A stretch of 64,000 bases of DNA from contig JASJZH010000003.1 of the NCBI GenBank assembly GCA_037178975.1, positions 2,542,001 through 2,606,000 on the forward strand, in the 5' to 3' direction. Under the pieces are notes generated by a model that made no database searches, had not been told where the DNA came from, and saw only the letters and a list, made by a program, of their open reading frames with translations. The position numbers and the translations under genes are program-made. Shown one piece after another: positions 1-9,692 of this stretch; position 1 is the first letter of the stretch, and the number at the start of each line of letters is the position of its first letter. Source of the stretch: Oscheius tipulae (lineage: Eukaryota > Nematoda > Chromadorea > Rhabditida > Rhabditidae).

Positions 1-955
1 CCTTGGACTTCACAACACCCTGGCTGCTGTCAGATGTCGTAATTGAGACTGTGGGCTCCGGTGGACGATTCCTCTTTGTTAATCGAACAATCATGTCCAT
101 TTTCTCGCCATTCTTTCGCGATTATCCCTATCTGAAGGCTAGAAAGGTAGGATATTTTGTTTTTTTTTAAAGTAATGAAAGTTTCAGTGGCAAGGACACT
201 TTAGGATCCGAACGACGGAAAAATATGCGACCGTCCGAGCAGCTCTGAGAATTATTCATCACGTTCGACAGAAATGTAGGTTTTATGGTCATTTCCAGAG
301 ACGGTAGACCTCAAACAAGCACACGAAAAGACCGACAATAGCTCACTAGCACTACTTTAAAATGTTGATAAATATTCGTCAAAATGGGCATTCAAACTCC
401 ACGCATGTAAACGGTGATTGCTAACTATCCAAAAAGAGCATGACCGAGCCGATATCGCCACCAGCCCGATCCATCTTTTGATACCGCAAATTCAACCTGG
501 AACAATGCTCTCTTGGAAAAGCAAAATCTAAGAATGACAGGAAATTTTGTAGTTTCAGCCAACACATTTCACCCGAATGTAGTTCTTCTCGACCAGTTTT
601 ATATTCCAAGTTTTTGAATAGAATAAAAGGAGGTAGTCCGTGTTAGAAAACCTCGATTTAAACAGCCCTTTCCACAAAGTATCTATTCGAAGGAATCAGC
701 CCATTTCTAGTCGTCTCCCATCGGCTACCGACCTTGCTGCCAATCATGCTGATCCATCTACATCGCTGCGCGACCGTGCTCGATTTCCCTCTAATCATCA
801 GCATGTGCGAGGAGCAGCTGAACGAAGCCGGCCGTGACTATCTCTCCTCAGTGCTCCGCTTTCTCGCCATGCATCTCCCGGCTCCAGAAGACCGTCTCGA
901 GACGCTCGTTCTCGTCAAAAAGATGCTCCGCTGTTCGTCTTCCAATTACGCTTAG
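1..955 (+). CDS. BTB/POZ-domain protein, 3' part
   Basis: The 5' end lies outside the window. Exons are 3-146 (frame from base 3), 188-275 and 711-955, and the phases fit exactly across both introns. The first exon reads a typical BTB beta1-alpha1 segment (SDVVIETVGSGGRFLFVN, then SIFSPFFRDY), the part that carries the dimer and cullin-3 contact surface in this fold. The later exons give the helical end of the domain (MLIHLHRCATVLDF, ISMCEEQL) and a short tail ending NYA. Nematodes have many BTB and MATH-BTB proteins that act as CUL-3 substrate adaptors, and adaptor function is inferred from the family. Whether a MATH domain lies upstream cannot be seen. Intron 2 is long (435 nt) for this genome. 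Confidence 0.75.
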
Positions 956-1029
956 CGTTTATGTACAGGTATTCTTGTTATATCTCTTAGAGTTTGTTTG
1001 TTTGTGACTGTTAGATAATTTTCCAATTT

Positions 1030-1575
1030 GTGTTTGTTTGTTTCTTCGTCTATTGTTTGACTCCGTAATAATGAAAGAGTCTATGTTCTTTTTGTAGAGT
1101 CTCGGCACTTGGGGACCACCAGTTATTACACAGCTTACACGATCCCAGGAACTTGTAAATTCTAAAAGGGAAACAGAGACCAAGTATTAGCTGCAAAATT
1201 GAGTTGGTAGAGATGCCTGTCATGGTCTGGAAATGGTCCATCAGCCTACTTCACTGCGAGCTGAGACTCTACTGAGTTCACTAACAGGATAAGGAGTGGA
1301 TCGATGGACAATCTTTTCTTGTAATGACATGCTTTCCAAAAACGCCTGACCTGTCAGGGAATTGGCCATAACCTGTGAAGCCCCAAACTTGCCAAAGACT
1401 TGTCTCTCGTAGAGCTTGTTGTTTGAGACTGTAGGTTTCCAATAGCTCTGCTGATCAACGTTGACAATTTGGAACAAATGTTTGGCTGACTTTAGCAGGG
1501 ATGGCTGTACTATTGAGGGGAAGTCCAGATATTGTACGTCTACAGTGGAATTCAGAAGACTGAGACTAGAGGGTC
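1030..1575 (-). other. Open minus-strand reading frame, possible exon
   Basis: A minus-strand frame stays open for about 110 codons from roughly 1570 to 1241 (it includes VNVDQQSYWKPTVSNNKLYE). A GT at the end of the frame could splice to an AG near 1160. The composition looks protein-like, but I find no initiator, no partner exon with confidence and no recognisable domain. It may be a relic of a mobile element or a terminal exon. The rest of the interval is AT-rich intergenic sequence downstream of the BTB gene. Confidence 0.2.
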
Positions 1576-2113
1576 AAAATGATTGTTTTCGTCTCATTCG
1601 GCTTTTTTTGCTCTCTTTTGATTAAAAAAATATTAATATTTGTTCGCTCCGCGGCGTCCCAACGGCTCGGCCTTTCTGGTATTGCGCATGCGGTAACTTC
1701 GAACTGCTCTTGGCTAAAGGACTGCTTCGATTGGTCCTGTCACGATTGTTCTTTCGTGCCAGCCGGCTCTTCACCAAATCCCAAAATCTTTTCAATTTTA
1801 TGCTGTCTCCCAGCAGTTTTCATGTCGTTGTCAAGAATTCTCGATATTTCTACCAACTTATAAGCGTATTATTCGAGCTGAAGCCCCATAAAATGTTTCC
1901 TAAGCTCAAATCTCTCTTTTCGATTTCCAAGCAAATCATCACAAATTGCACGCATTTTTCTCGTTTTCCTTCCTATGCAATGTTTTCTCACGTGTTCGCA
2001 AGGCTTATCCCACCGTCTAAAAACCATTGCATTATTCGGCTCTTTTCTTGTCCTAAAACAACCCCTACATGTTCTCATGTTTTATTTTTTTTTTGTAAGA
2101 AAGGCCTTTTCAG

Positions 2114-2363
2114 ATGGATACCCCCTATGAGGAGGGAAAACCACACATCGAGAGGATCGAAAAAGAACTTGACCTGCTGATGGGTAAAGATTGGAACGCA
2201 TCGCGTGGAACAGCTCTTCTAAAGGACATCAAGAATACTCTACGAGATTACAAGGAATTCATCCGCGCGCGACGCGGTCGAGATCGTATGTTTTCTTTTT
2301 ACTTATTTTAACAAAATTTTAGGTCCTAACACCCGTGCATCTCAAGAACCCCCGACTCCCTAA
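2114..2363 (+). CDS. Small orphan protein, 70 aa
   Basis: Exons are 2114-2285 and 2323-2363, with a 37-nt intron ending TTTTAG. The ATG directly follows a CTTTTCAG acceptor, so the mRNA is probably trans-spliced at the start codon. The product is charged and helical (IERIEKELDLLMGKDW, then IKNTLRDYKEFIRARRGR) with a Pro/Thr tail. A poly(A)-type AATAAA lies about 30 bases downstream. I do not recognise the family. Alternatively this is the last part of a longer gene whose upstream exons lie in 1640-2100, where no clear coding exon is visible. Confidence 0.45.
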
Positions 2364-2802
2364 TCTCCGAACCTTGCTTTTTTTCGTTAAATAAATGATC
2401 AGTTTTTTAGACGTCTTTAAAGGACAGTTATAGGTGGGCTTTCGTCTTGTTTTGCTCTGACTCTTATCTCTTGCTGACTAGCTCTCTTGCTCGTTCCACT
2501 CCTAGTTTCCCTCTTCCCACTCTGTCTCGCTACTGTTTCTCTTGAAGTATTGGTTTCAGAGACCAAGTCCTTTCCGGGTAGCATTTACATAGCTCGAGCA
2601 TAGATTCGGGCGTTAGAGAGGCGAAAGCAAAGCAAAACAACTATAGGATAGTGATGAATGAGCGCTTGCTGCTGCGCCATGATCATGGTGTGATTGGTTT
2701 AGTGGGTTATGTCCTTTAGGGACCTGGACGCTTCTCAAATCTCGTCGTGGAAGCCGCTCTCGTAGCTTTGGAGAGTTATGGGGATGCTTCCTCGAAATGA
2801 TA

Positions 2803-3271
2803 GGTCAGTTGGTAGTAGTTAAACAGGCGCCCCGACTCGATTTTACGCGAAATTGCGTACGACGTACGCAAAATATGTCTTGGCGCGAACTGGTTTTTTT
2901 TCGTTTTTCGTCATTTTCTACTCTTTATCTTAACTTTTTTTTGCATTTTCTGTCTGTTTATAATGTTGTTCGACTTCTTTCAACGTAAAGAAGGGAGAAA
3001 CTAGGAAGTGTTATTAAAATTGTCCCTTTTTTACAGGCAATACTTGCATCAAGCAATAGCTTTTTGTTGATTTCAAGGTGCGGTACGTTGAACGAAGTCG
3101 AATAACATTATAAACAGACAGAAAATGCAAAAAAAAAAGTTGAGAAAAAGAGTAGAAAACGACGAATAACAGAAAAAAAACCAATTCGCGCAAAGACATA
3201 TTTTGCGTACGTCGTACGCAATTTCGCGTAAAATCGAGTCGGGGCGCCTGTTTAACTACTACCGGTCAGTT
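2803..3271. mobile_element. Foldback element with 8-bp target duplication
   Basis: The element proper spans 2811-3263 (453 bp). Its ends are perfect inverted repeats starting GGTAGTAGTTAAACAGGCGC, and the arms match, with decay, for about 180 bp each around a loop of about 100 bp. The element is flanked on both sides by GGTCAGTT (2803-2810 and 3264-3271), an 8-bp target-site duplication as produced by hAT- and P-type transposases. There is no coding capacity, so it is non-autonomous. An internal palindrome TTGCGTACGACGTACGCAA sits near each end. Confidence 0.85.
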
Positions 3272-3486
3272 AGGCAGGAAAGTAGAAAAATTGACAGTAA
3301 TAGGTAAGGATTGGCTCATAGGCAGAGTGAGAAATACAGGAACAGAAAGTTATAGACAGACCAAAGGCGTCCATTTCGAAACAAGAAGAGACCCCCGGAT
3401 CAGAAAAGCGCCATTGTTTCCGAAAAGGCGTGGTAGACGTGAAACGGGTAAATATCAATTATATGGCAAATAGTTACAACTGTAGA

Positions 3487-4603
3487 TTATGGGTTGGGTG
3501 GATGGCGGCGAATTTTCGAGGCCGATGATAGTCCATGTGTATGGGTATTAGGAATTGCCCGTTTAGATGTGGGCCGCCGCTGAGGGTTCCGGCGGTTCGT
3601 AGATGAGCTCCTTGACATTCCCAAGGTCGGAGTTATAGGCACGGTCAGTGGACGAGCTGGTGTCGTCCCAGTCGGAGTAGGATAAGCGCGCAGAGGCAGA
3701 GTCCTGGTCTTCGGCGTCGACAGATTTTCAGTTTGCGGACGAATTAAGCCCGATCGTGGCTGTCTAGATTTCTGAAATTTGAGAGATTATCAACGCAACG
3801 GATTCAAAATACCTGACGAACGAGGCAACCAAATGCAATTAAAGACCGAGGAGAGTTGTTGACAGTAATTGGTGCCCTCACATGGAGTCTGATAGCACGT
3901 GCAGGAGTAGATGTCGGGATTCGGCCTCCCTTCCCAAGACTCGAGGCCCTCGAATTGAGAGCCCGGTTGAAGGCGTGCTGAGAAGGACAGGGACTTGGAA
4001 GCGGTTCCCGGACAGAGGTGGCCTTACGCTCCATGCCACGGCTTTGACGGATAGACAGCTTGGGAGGAAGAACGGGGGGTCTTGTCAAGCTACTGAAATG
4101 AATGGAAGTTAAAACTTCAGAAGTGTTTACGATGCGCGAGCCATCGATCTTGTCTGGGGTCCAGATCTCATATCCACCGATTGATCCCTCGAAATGGGCC
4201 GGGATGGAGGTCGACTTGGAGCTTTGGAAGAATGAGATCGACCGGCGACATTGCCAGGAATGCTGTCGTCGAGTTTGGCGGCTTCCTGTTCGCGTATGAT
4301 CTGGCTCCTTCTCTTGACCGGAGGCTTGTTTCCGAAAAGGGCCAGTCGAGCAAGATCTTCTGAAAACGTTTCTGTAACAAAGGAACAAAGTTTCAAGCAC
4401 CCGGATCATCTTTGACAACGAGTTGCTCCATCTGTTGAGCAACTTCTTCAACATCGGGAGGTTCCGCTGAAAGTTGTTCAAAAAGACAAAATCTTAAACT
4501 TACGGAAAAAAGACTCTTCCAACTCTTCGTCTGCGCGGTTGTCATCATTGAGACTGTCGGACCACACAGGCGCTTTAACATTTTCAAATACGTCATCGGA
4601 CAT
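3487..4603 (-). CDS. Basic Ser/Pro/Arg-rich orphan protein, 319 aa
   Basis: Exons on the minus strand are 4504-4603, 4401-4466, 4131-4359, 3813-4092 and 3487-3771. All donors and acceptors are GT/AG and all phases agree, giving 319 residues. The ATG directly follows a CTCTTGCAG acceptor, suggesting trans-splicing. The N-terminus is acidic (MSDDVFENVKAPVWSD), then comes EPPDVEEVAQQMEQLV, and the rest is basic and low in complexity (VKRRSQIIREQEAAK, SRPPSRPISRDQS, then many Arg, Pro, Ser and Thr). No known domain is evident. Such tails are common in microtubule- or chromatin-binding proteins, but that is only a compositional hint. The intron between exons 2 and 3 could use another acceptor. Confidence 0.6.
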
Positions 4604-4879
4604 CTGCAAGAGAACATTTATGTGAGGCCAAGAGATGAAGATGAAAAAAGTTCTTTGTAGAGAATAATCTGTCTTAAACGTTGGTGAAATGGCTACCAGA
4701 CAACGTCACAGAAGCAAGGTAACGCCGCAACCCCAAAAAACGAATTTTTTTTTTTTTTTTTTAGGAAACTTGGTAATACTTCGGCAGGCACTACTCTTCG
4801 TTCAATTTTTTGGCGCGGACTTCCCCAATTACTGTGAACTGCGCGCCAAAAACTTGAACTAAGGGTGGTGCAGGTGAAG
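4604..4879. other. Intergenic stretch between orphan gene and MITE
   Basis: Mostly non-coding. A short start-like piece at 4689 (MATRQRHRSK followed by a GT donor and a poly-T/AG acceptor at about 4765) reads into a stop at once. It might be the first exon of a gene interrupted by the adjacent element. Nothing else can be supported. Confidence 0.25.
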
Positions 4880-5444
4880 TATGGTTTGTTCAAAAAAAAA
4901 AATAGAAGGACTACAGTGTCCCGAAATGCTTACGTGGCGGGACCCCTGGGAGGGCGGGAATTCAAATTTAGCAATTTTTTTGAGATCCTTTTTTATCAAT
5001 GTACAGCCTTCATTCTCTTTGTTTTCCGGAGTTTTTCGTTTGCTTCCGGTAAAGGCTGCTAGTAGACACGCTTCAGAAATAAAAGGAACGGAAGAGAACC
5101 CGAATATTAAATATTAAAACCGAATATTAAAAATATTAACTCCATCTGAAATCCCGCGCGTCTAGAGTACCTATCAAATCGAGTTAATTTTCGCTCTTTT
5201 TGGTTTTCAGTCTAGCAGCTTGTTTTCGGGTTCTCTTCCGTTCCTTTTATTTCTGAAGCGTGTCTACTAGCAGCCTTTACCGGAAGCAAACGAAAAACTC
5301 CGGAAAACAAAGAGAATGAAGGCTGTACATTGATAAAAAAGATCTCAATAAATTGCTAAATTTGAATCCCCGCCCTCCCAGGGGTCCCGCCACGTAAGCA
5401 TTTCGGGACACTGTAGTCTTTCTTTTTTTTTTGAACAAACCATA
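4880..5444. mobile_element. Palindromic MITE flanked by TA
   Basis: Two arms of about 225 bp (4880-5105 and 5218-5444) are inverted copies of each other around a loop of about 110 bp. The ends read TGGTTTGTTC plus an A-run, and each is bounded by TA, the Tc1/mariner target site. Both arms contain the block CCCGAAATGCTTACGTGGCG, the kind of sequence found in abundant nematode MITEs. There is no coding capacity. A single arm of the same family lies at 9475-9692. Confidence 0.8.
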
Positions 5445-5670
5445 TCACCGGGAATTTGAACTGTGATCTCCGCAGTCTTTTAAATCGTTGCGGGAATACC
5501 AGATCCGTTACAGTAAACCGTCGCGGTGCAAAAGCCAAATTCGAATTCCCAACAAATTCAGACCCATTTTTTTCAGCAGGCAATCATTAGTCCCTTGCAA
5601 GAAAGCAATGAGAAAATCGGTGAAAAACAAGGAAACGCTAAACACAAAATTCTTATTCGTTTGAATTCAT

Positions 5671-6700
5671 TCAAACCGGTGCGCAATTTCGGCCGCGATT
5701 GTTTGAATTATGCACCGTCTTTTTGTGTTGTCCATTATGTTGCACCACGTCTGCCCATTTCACGGGTAGCTTACGGATGTCACGCACGTATTCGACTTTG
5801 GGTTTCGACACGAAGAAGTTTGTCAACCAGGTTTTGAGCGCGCCGTTGGAATCGAACTGTTGTCTTCCAATCTCGTTGTTGAGAGTCCGGAACAAATAAT
5901 TGTTGGAAGGGGCAAGATCCGGACTATAAGGTGGATGAGGTAGAATCTCCCAACCCAGGTCATGGATCTTGGAGCGAGTGAGTTTTGCAACATGAGGGCG
6001 CGCGTTATCCATCAGCAGGATGACCTTCGGCTCTAGCGGCCGTTTCCGACGAAGTGCAACGGCAACCTTTTCAAGGTGCTGGCTGTTTATGGCGGCCGTA
6101 AGGGTAGTTCCAACATCCAGCAGTTCCCAGTGTACCACTCCTTCGATTTCCAAAAAAAAAGAGCATAATGTTCTTTTGATGGGTGTCGGGTTTTCCATCA
6201 GGACTTGGTGTCTGCCCTGTATCCACCGAATTACACTTCTTTCGGAACTTTACATACATTACCCACTTCTCATTCCCCGTCATCAGGCGTGGTAAAAAGG
6301 ATTTCCTCTCATACCTGGACAGGAGAGAATGGGCGACGGACATGCGTGGTCACTTCTGGTCGTCACTGAGGTCATGCGGCAACCATGTGCCGCGTTTCTT
6401 CGTAAATCTCAATTGCTTCAAATGATGTTCCACTGCAGCAGGACTGACAGACAGTGCCTGTGCTAATTCACGGGTACTCTGCCGATTGTTCTCCTACACG
6501 AGCTGCAGCAACTTCGATTCATCAAAGGTTGACTTTGGCTCAGCCTTTGTCTCCAGTCCGAAAGCGTTGGAACCACAACTGGCATTCCCTCGTGGACGTC
6601 GTCCCTTGGCCATAAACATCGTTGATATCAGCCGCAGTTTGGGCTCCATTCGTGCTTTTGAGGAACTCATGTCGCAGATGGTAGAGTGGTAGGTCATCAA
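5671..6700 (-). pseudogene. Dead mariner transposase
   Basis: On the minus strand the N-terminal helix-turn-helix region (DINDVYGQGT, LWFQRFRTGD), a middle part (MTGNEKWVMYVKF, PDTHQKNIML) and the catalytic C-terminus (LLMDNARPHVAK ... PPYSPDLAPSN) can be read, so the order matches a mariner transposase with D,D(34)D chemistry. The reading frame is broken at several points: the HTH and catalytic parts lie in different frames, there is a stop after SDDQK, and a T-run near 6155 replaces a segment that is intact in the second copy at 20010. It is non-functional. Terminal inverted repeats were not resolved. Confidence 0.85.
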
Positions 6701-6779
6701 TGGTCCAGATCAAAACGAACAGAAAATAGAGAATAAGAAGAAGGGAAGTGGTGTCTTGCATGGTGGTGGTAGAGGACTA

Positions 6780-6960
6780 AGTGAGCTACACAAGGTGCGG
6801 GAGCTTACTCTATCGATATCGGTATTGGACTTCCATCGGTTTCTCGGCGCTATCGGTACTGTATTGATATTTTTTCAATACAACTATCGATAACTAATAC
6901 CGTTACCGATATTCTCACCAACACCAATACTGATACCGATATATCGCCCAACCCTTGATC
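6780..6960. repeat. AT-rich cluster of ATCGATA/ACCGATAT palindromes
   Basis: Short self-complementary words (CTATCGATATCGG, ACTATCGATAA, ACCGATATATCG) recur about ten times in 180 bp between the dead mariner and a second transposase remnant. It looks like a degenerate repeat or an element terminus. No function can be assigned. Confidence 0.45.
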
Positions 6961-7089
6961 TGGAGCCATCGCATACAACGACGTTATGAAAGGACCATGC
7001 TCTGTAGCCTAAGCCTAAGCCTGCTTTCAATAGGACGGAGCTCCAGCTCACAAGCATCATTCCGTTCAAGCATGGTGCAGACAGAACTT

Positions 7090-7330
7090 CCCAAACTTCA
7101 TCGACTTTAACCAATTCGTCTCCGGATCTCAATCGCTGGATTACTCTGTCTGGAATGTTCTCGAAGCTAAAGCCTGCTCAAAGCCACACAAGATCATCGA
7201 CTCCCTGAAGAGAGCACTGGAGAAGGCATGGAATGAGTTAGATCTTGCGTACCTGGTCGCCACCGTCGACGCCTTCACCAAGAGACTTCAAGCCTGTATC
7301 GACGCTAATGGCGAACTCTTTGAATGGTAA
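7090..7330 (+). pseudogene. C-terminal remnant of a second Tc1/mariner-type transposase
   Basis: The plus strand reads the last acidic residue region of an IS630/Tc1/mariner catalytic domain: SSPDLN in one frame and LDYSVWNVLEAKAC in the next, which a single-base deletion in an SSPDLNPLDYSVW motif explains. The frame then runs KPHKIIDSLKRALEKAW ... TVDAFTKRLQACIDANGE to a stop at 7328. Only this terminal piece remains. The sequence differs from the mariner at 5671-6700, so it is a different family. Confidence 0.7.
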
Positions 7331-7611
7331 CATGTCATTTTGTTTAGTTTTTTTTTTATAGCAAATAAAACCTATATGATCGTTTTTCTTGTTATGCTCG
7401 ACTCGTGTTTTTACGAAGCAAATACTTTGTTACCGTAATTAAGCCGCATCTTGTATATCCTTTATAGTCAGCCTTCAAGGTAAAAACTATGTAGATTCCA
7501 GAAAACTCGTAAGTGTATCAATACCCTTTGCCTTTGCCATTTTCTTTTATTCTGTCTCTATAAAAACGAGAAGCAGTTTATTGCGACGAAAATGGATATG
7601 ATAGATCAGAA

Positions 7612-9311
7612 TCACATGAGCCAGAGATCTTGAAAGTCGCTAAAGAGTTTGTCAAAAAGATCATCGCCTTTGTAATCGACCCATTTGTTGTAAAGACATG
7701 TGAAGTCCATTACGCGCTGCTTCATCCCTCCAGGCTCAACATTGCTCAGAACTTTGAAAATGCTCTGCACGTTCCGGAGATCCACATTCGACACGTATAC
7801 ATTTGTACGCTTAAATGCAAACTTATTGTGAAACAATGTAACACGTGTTTAAAACTATAGTACAAACATACAGTTGTCCTCGCCTGATAAACAAGCATCA
7901 TATCTTGTTTGAATCCTCTTTTCAGGAACAGATGTAGATCGACATTGCATATATAATCGTCGTCAAACTTCCACTCGTCAAAAGATAGACTGCGCTTCAT
8001 TTGCCAATTTTTAATCCATTTGACAGCATCGCGGCCATCATGATTCAGATGGCAGTGTATAGTTTCAAAAGCGATCTCAACTTCAGTCTTAACCTCCGTC
8101 AGTGCGAGACTCTGAAAAGTATATGACAGCGCATCTGGTTGTAGATGATCAAGCAAGCTCTGTAGAATAGAGAGATTGGATGATATTAAGGATTTTTATA
8201 GCCGTAGTGCCGTTTAATAATAGCCAAAGCTAAAAAAGAATAGGCTATAACAGATTCTGGAACGGAGACAAAATTGGGGTCTTCTTTACTTTTAAGGGAT
8301 GTTGTTGCTATAGAGCAAACCATTTAAAGAATGAGTTAGATCTACTGAGAAGAACGGACTGCGCGGACTGACAAAGACTTGAAAATTAAGGCTCAGGCTG
8401 CATTCGAAGTTAAAAAAAAAGGAGATGAAACTCTTATATAAGAAGGGCGGGCTGGGAAGAATCTTTTTTGGATGGATTGACATGAAAAAGAGGTGGAGTC
8501 AAACCTACATCGATAGCCAAACAAAGCTGATCCATCGAGAGCACTGTGCTTCCACCCAGGATAGACGAAATCACATTTCCGCGTAAGCTGTCATTATCGA
8601 TCGAAAAGGAAATACAAGCAGACGGTGCACTCATATGAAAAGTGATTTCCTTACAATTCTGTGTTAGGTTCATCTACTTTCTAAACCATAACTCTTACCA
8701 ATACTTGCGGATAATCGTACACCGCCGGGTCGTTAGTCGAACAAAAGGTTTTGAACTTGATCGTTCTGTATGTTTTCGTGAGTGCTCCTAATCGAATGTT
8801 TCTCAGGAAGGTGTCGAAACGTCCACAGCGTAAACTCTTAACCTTTTCCATTATTACGTTGACTGCCTCGACGAATTCAGTTGTCCTATGCCAAGAGTTG
8901 TCCCTTAGGACTCCCAAATGAACGCTGTGGAAGTAGTACCCTCCCAGACTTTCGGCTGCGACGGTCTGTGCTGTGATCACGTATTCATTTCCTGCTAGAC
9001 CAAAAATGACTACTTCACTCTGAAAACAACAAAGTAAAATTGACTAAAGATACCCAACCTCGATTCCAAATTCAAAGGAAACCTCGCGTGGAACTTTTTC
9101 GTTGCAAGAAATACATAGATATTGAACGTGCTTATCGACAAAATCGCGGAGGACTTTGCATGTTCGACGGAGGCGAGTGAAAGGGATTGCAGATGTCTAA
9201 AAAAAATTGGAAGATTAATATGCGGGTACTGACTAGGCGTCAAACCAAATATGATAGACTTACTTTTTGAAGACATCGCAAAAGGATATTTTCTGGTAGC
9301 CGACCAAGCAT
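7612..9311 (-). CDS. F-box protein with nematode-type C-terminal region, 384 aa
   Basis: Minus-strand exons are 9264-9311, 9059-9196, 8699-9019, 8509-8658, 7872-8159 and 7612-7821. Every junction is phase 0 and every internal exon is a multiple of three. Residues 5-45 form an F-box (LPENILLRCLQK, then FTRLRRTCKVLRDFV), which binds SKP1 in SCF ubiquitin ligases. The remaining ~340 residues would be the substrate-recognition part. They resemble the beta/alpha C-terminal regions of nematode F-box families (FBA/FTH-like) in layout, but I cannot assign one firmly. The donor after exon 5 was chosen because it keeps frame into FAFKRTNVYVSNVDL. An AATAAA lies just after the stop at 7575-7580. The 349-nt intron 4 is unusually long. 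These families expand rapidly in nematodes. Confidence 0.75.
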
Positions 9312-9474
9312 TTTGATACAATAAGAAGGGTTTACTATAAATACGATTTATAATCGATCGTGATAAACGCAGTGTGATGAAAGCGGCGCAGATATCGATT
9401 TTTGGTAATGTTTTGGCAGGCGGGGTTTTGAAATTTTCTTCTCTTCTACGATTTCTAGGCCTTTTCACTGCTTT

Positions 9475-9692
9475 TATGGTTTGTTCAAAAAAAAAAAGAA
9501 GGACTACAGTGTCCCGAAATGCTTACGTGGCGGGACTCCTGAGAAGGCGGGGATTCAAATCTAGCAGTTTTTGAGATTCTTTTATCGATGTACAGCCTTC
9601 ATTTTCGTTGTTTTTTGTTTGCTTCCGGTAAAGGCTGCTATTAGACACGTTTTATAAACAAAAGAAACGGTAGAGAAAGCGAAAACAAGCAG
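9475..9692. mobile_element. Solo arm of the TA-flanked MITE
   Basis: This is a diverged copy of one arm of the palindrome at 4880-5444, starting at TA followed by TGGTTTGTTC and an A-run and sharing CCCGAAATGCTTACGTGGCG. The second arm is missing, and the copy runs directly into the retrotransposon remnant. Confidence 0.75.

Noticed and set aside
1579..2180. 156-codon plus-strand frame upstream of the 70-aa orphan
   Set aside because: It is rich in Phe/Ser/Leu from T-rich DNA and overlaps the acceptor before the orphan ATG; likely intergenic or intronic.
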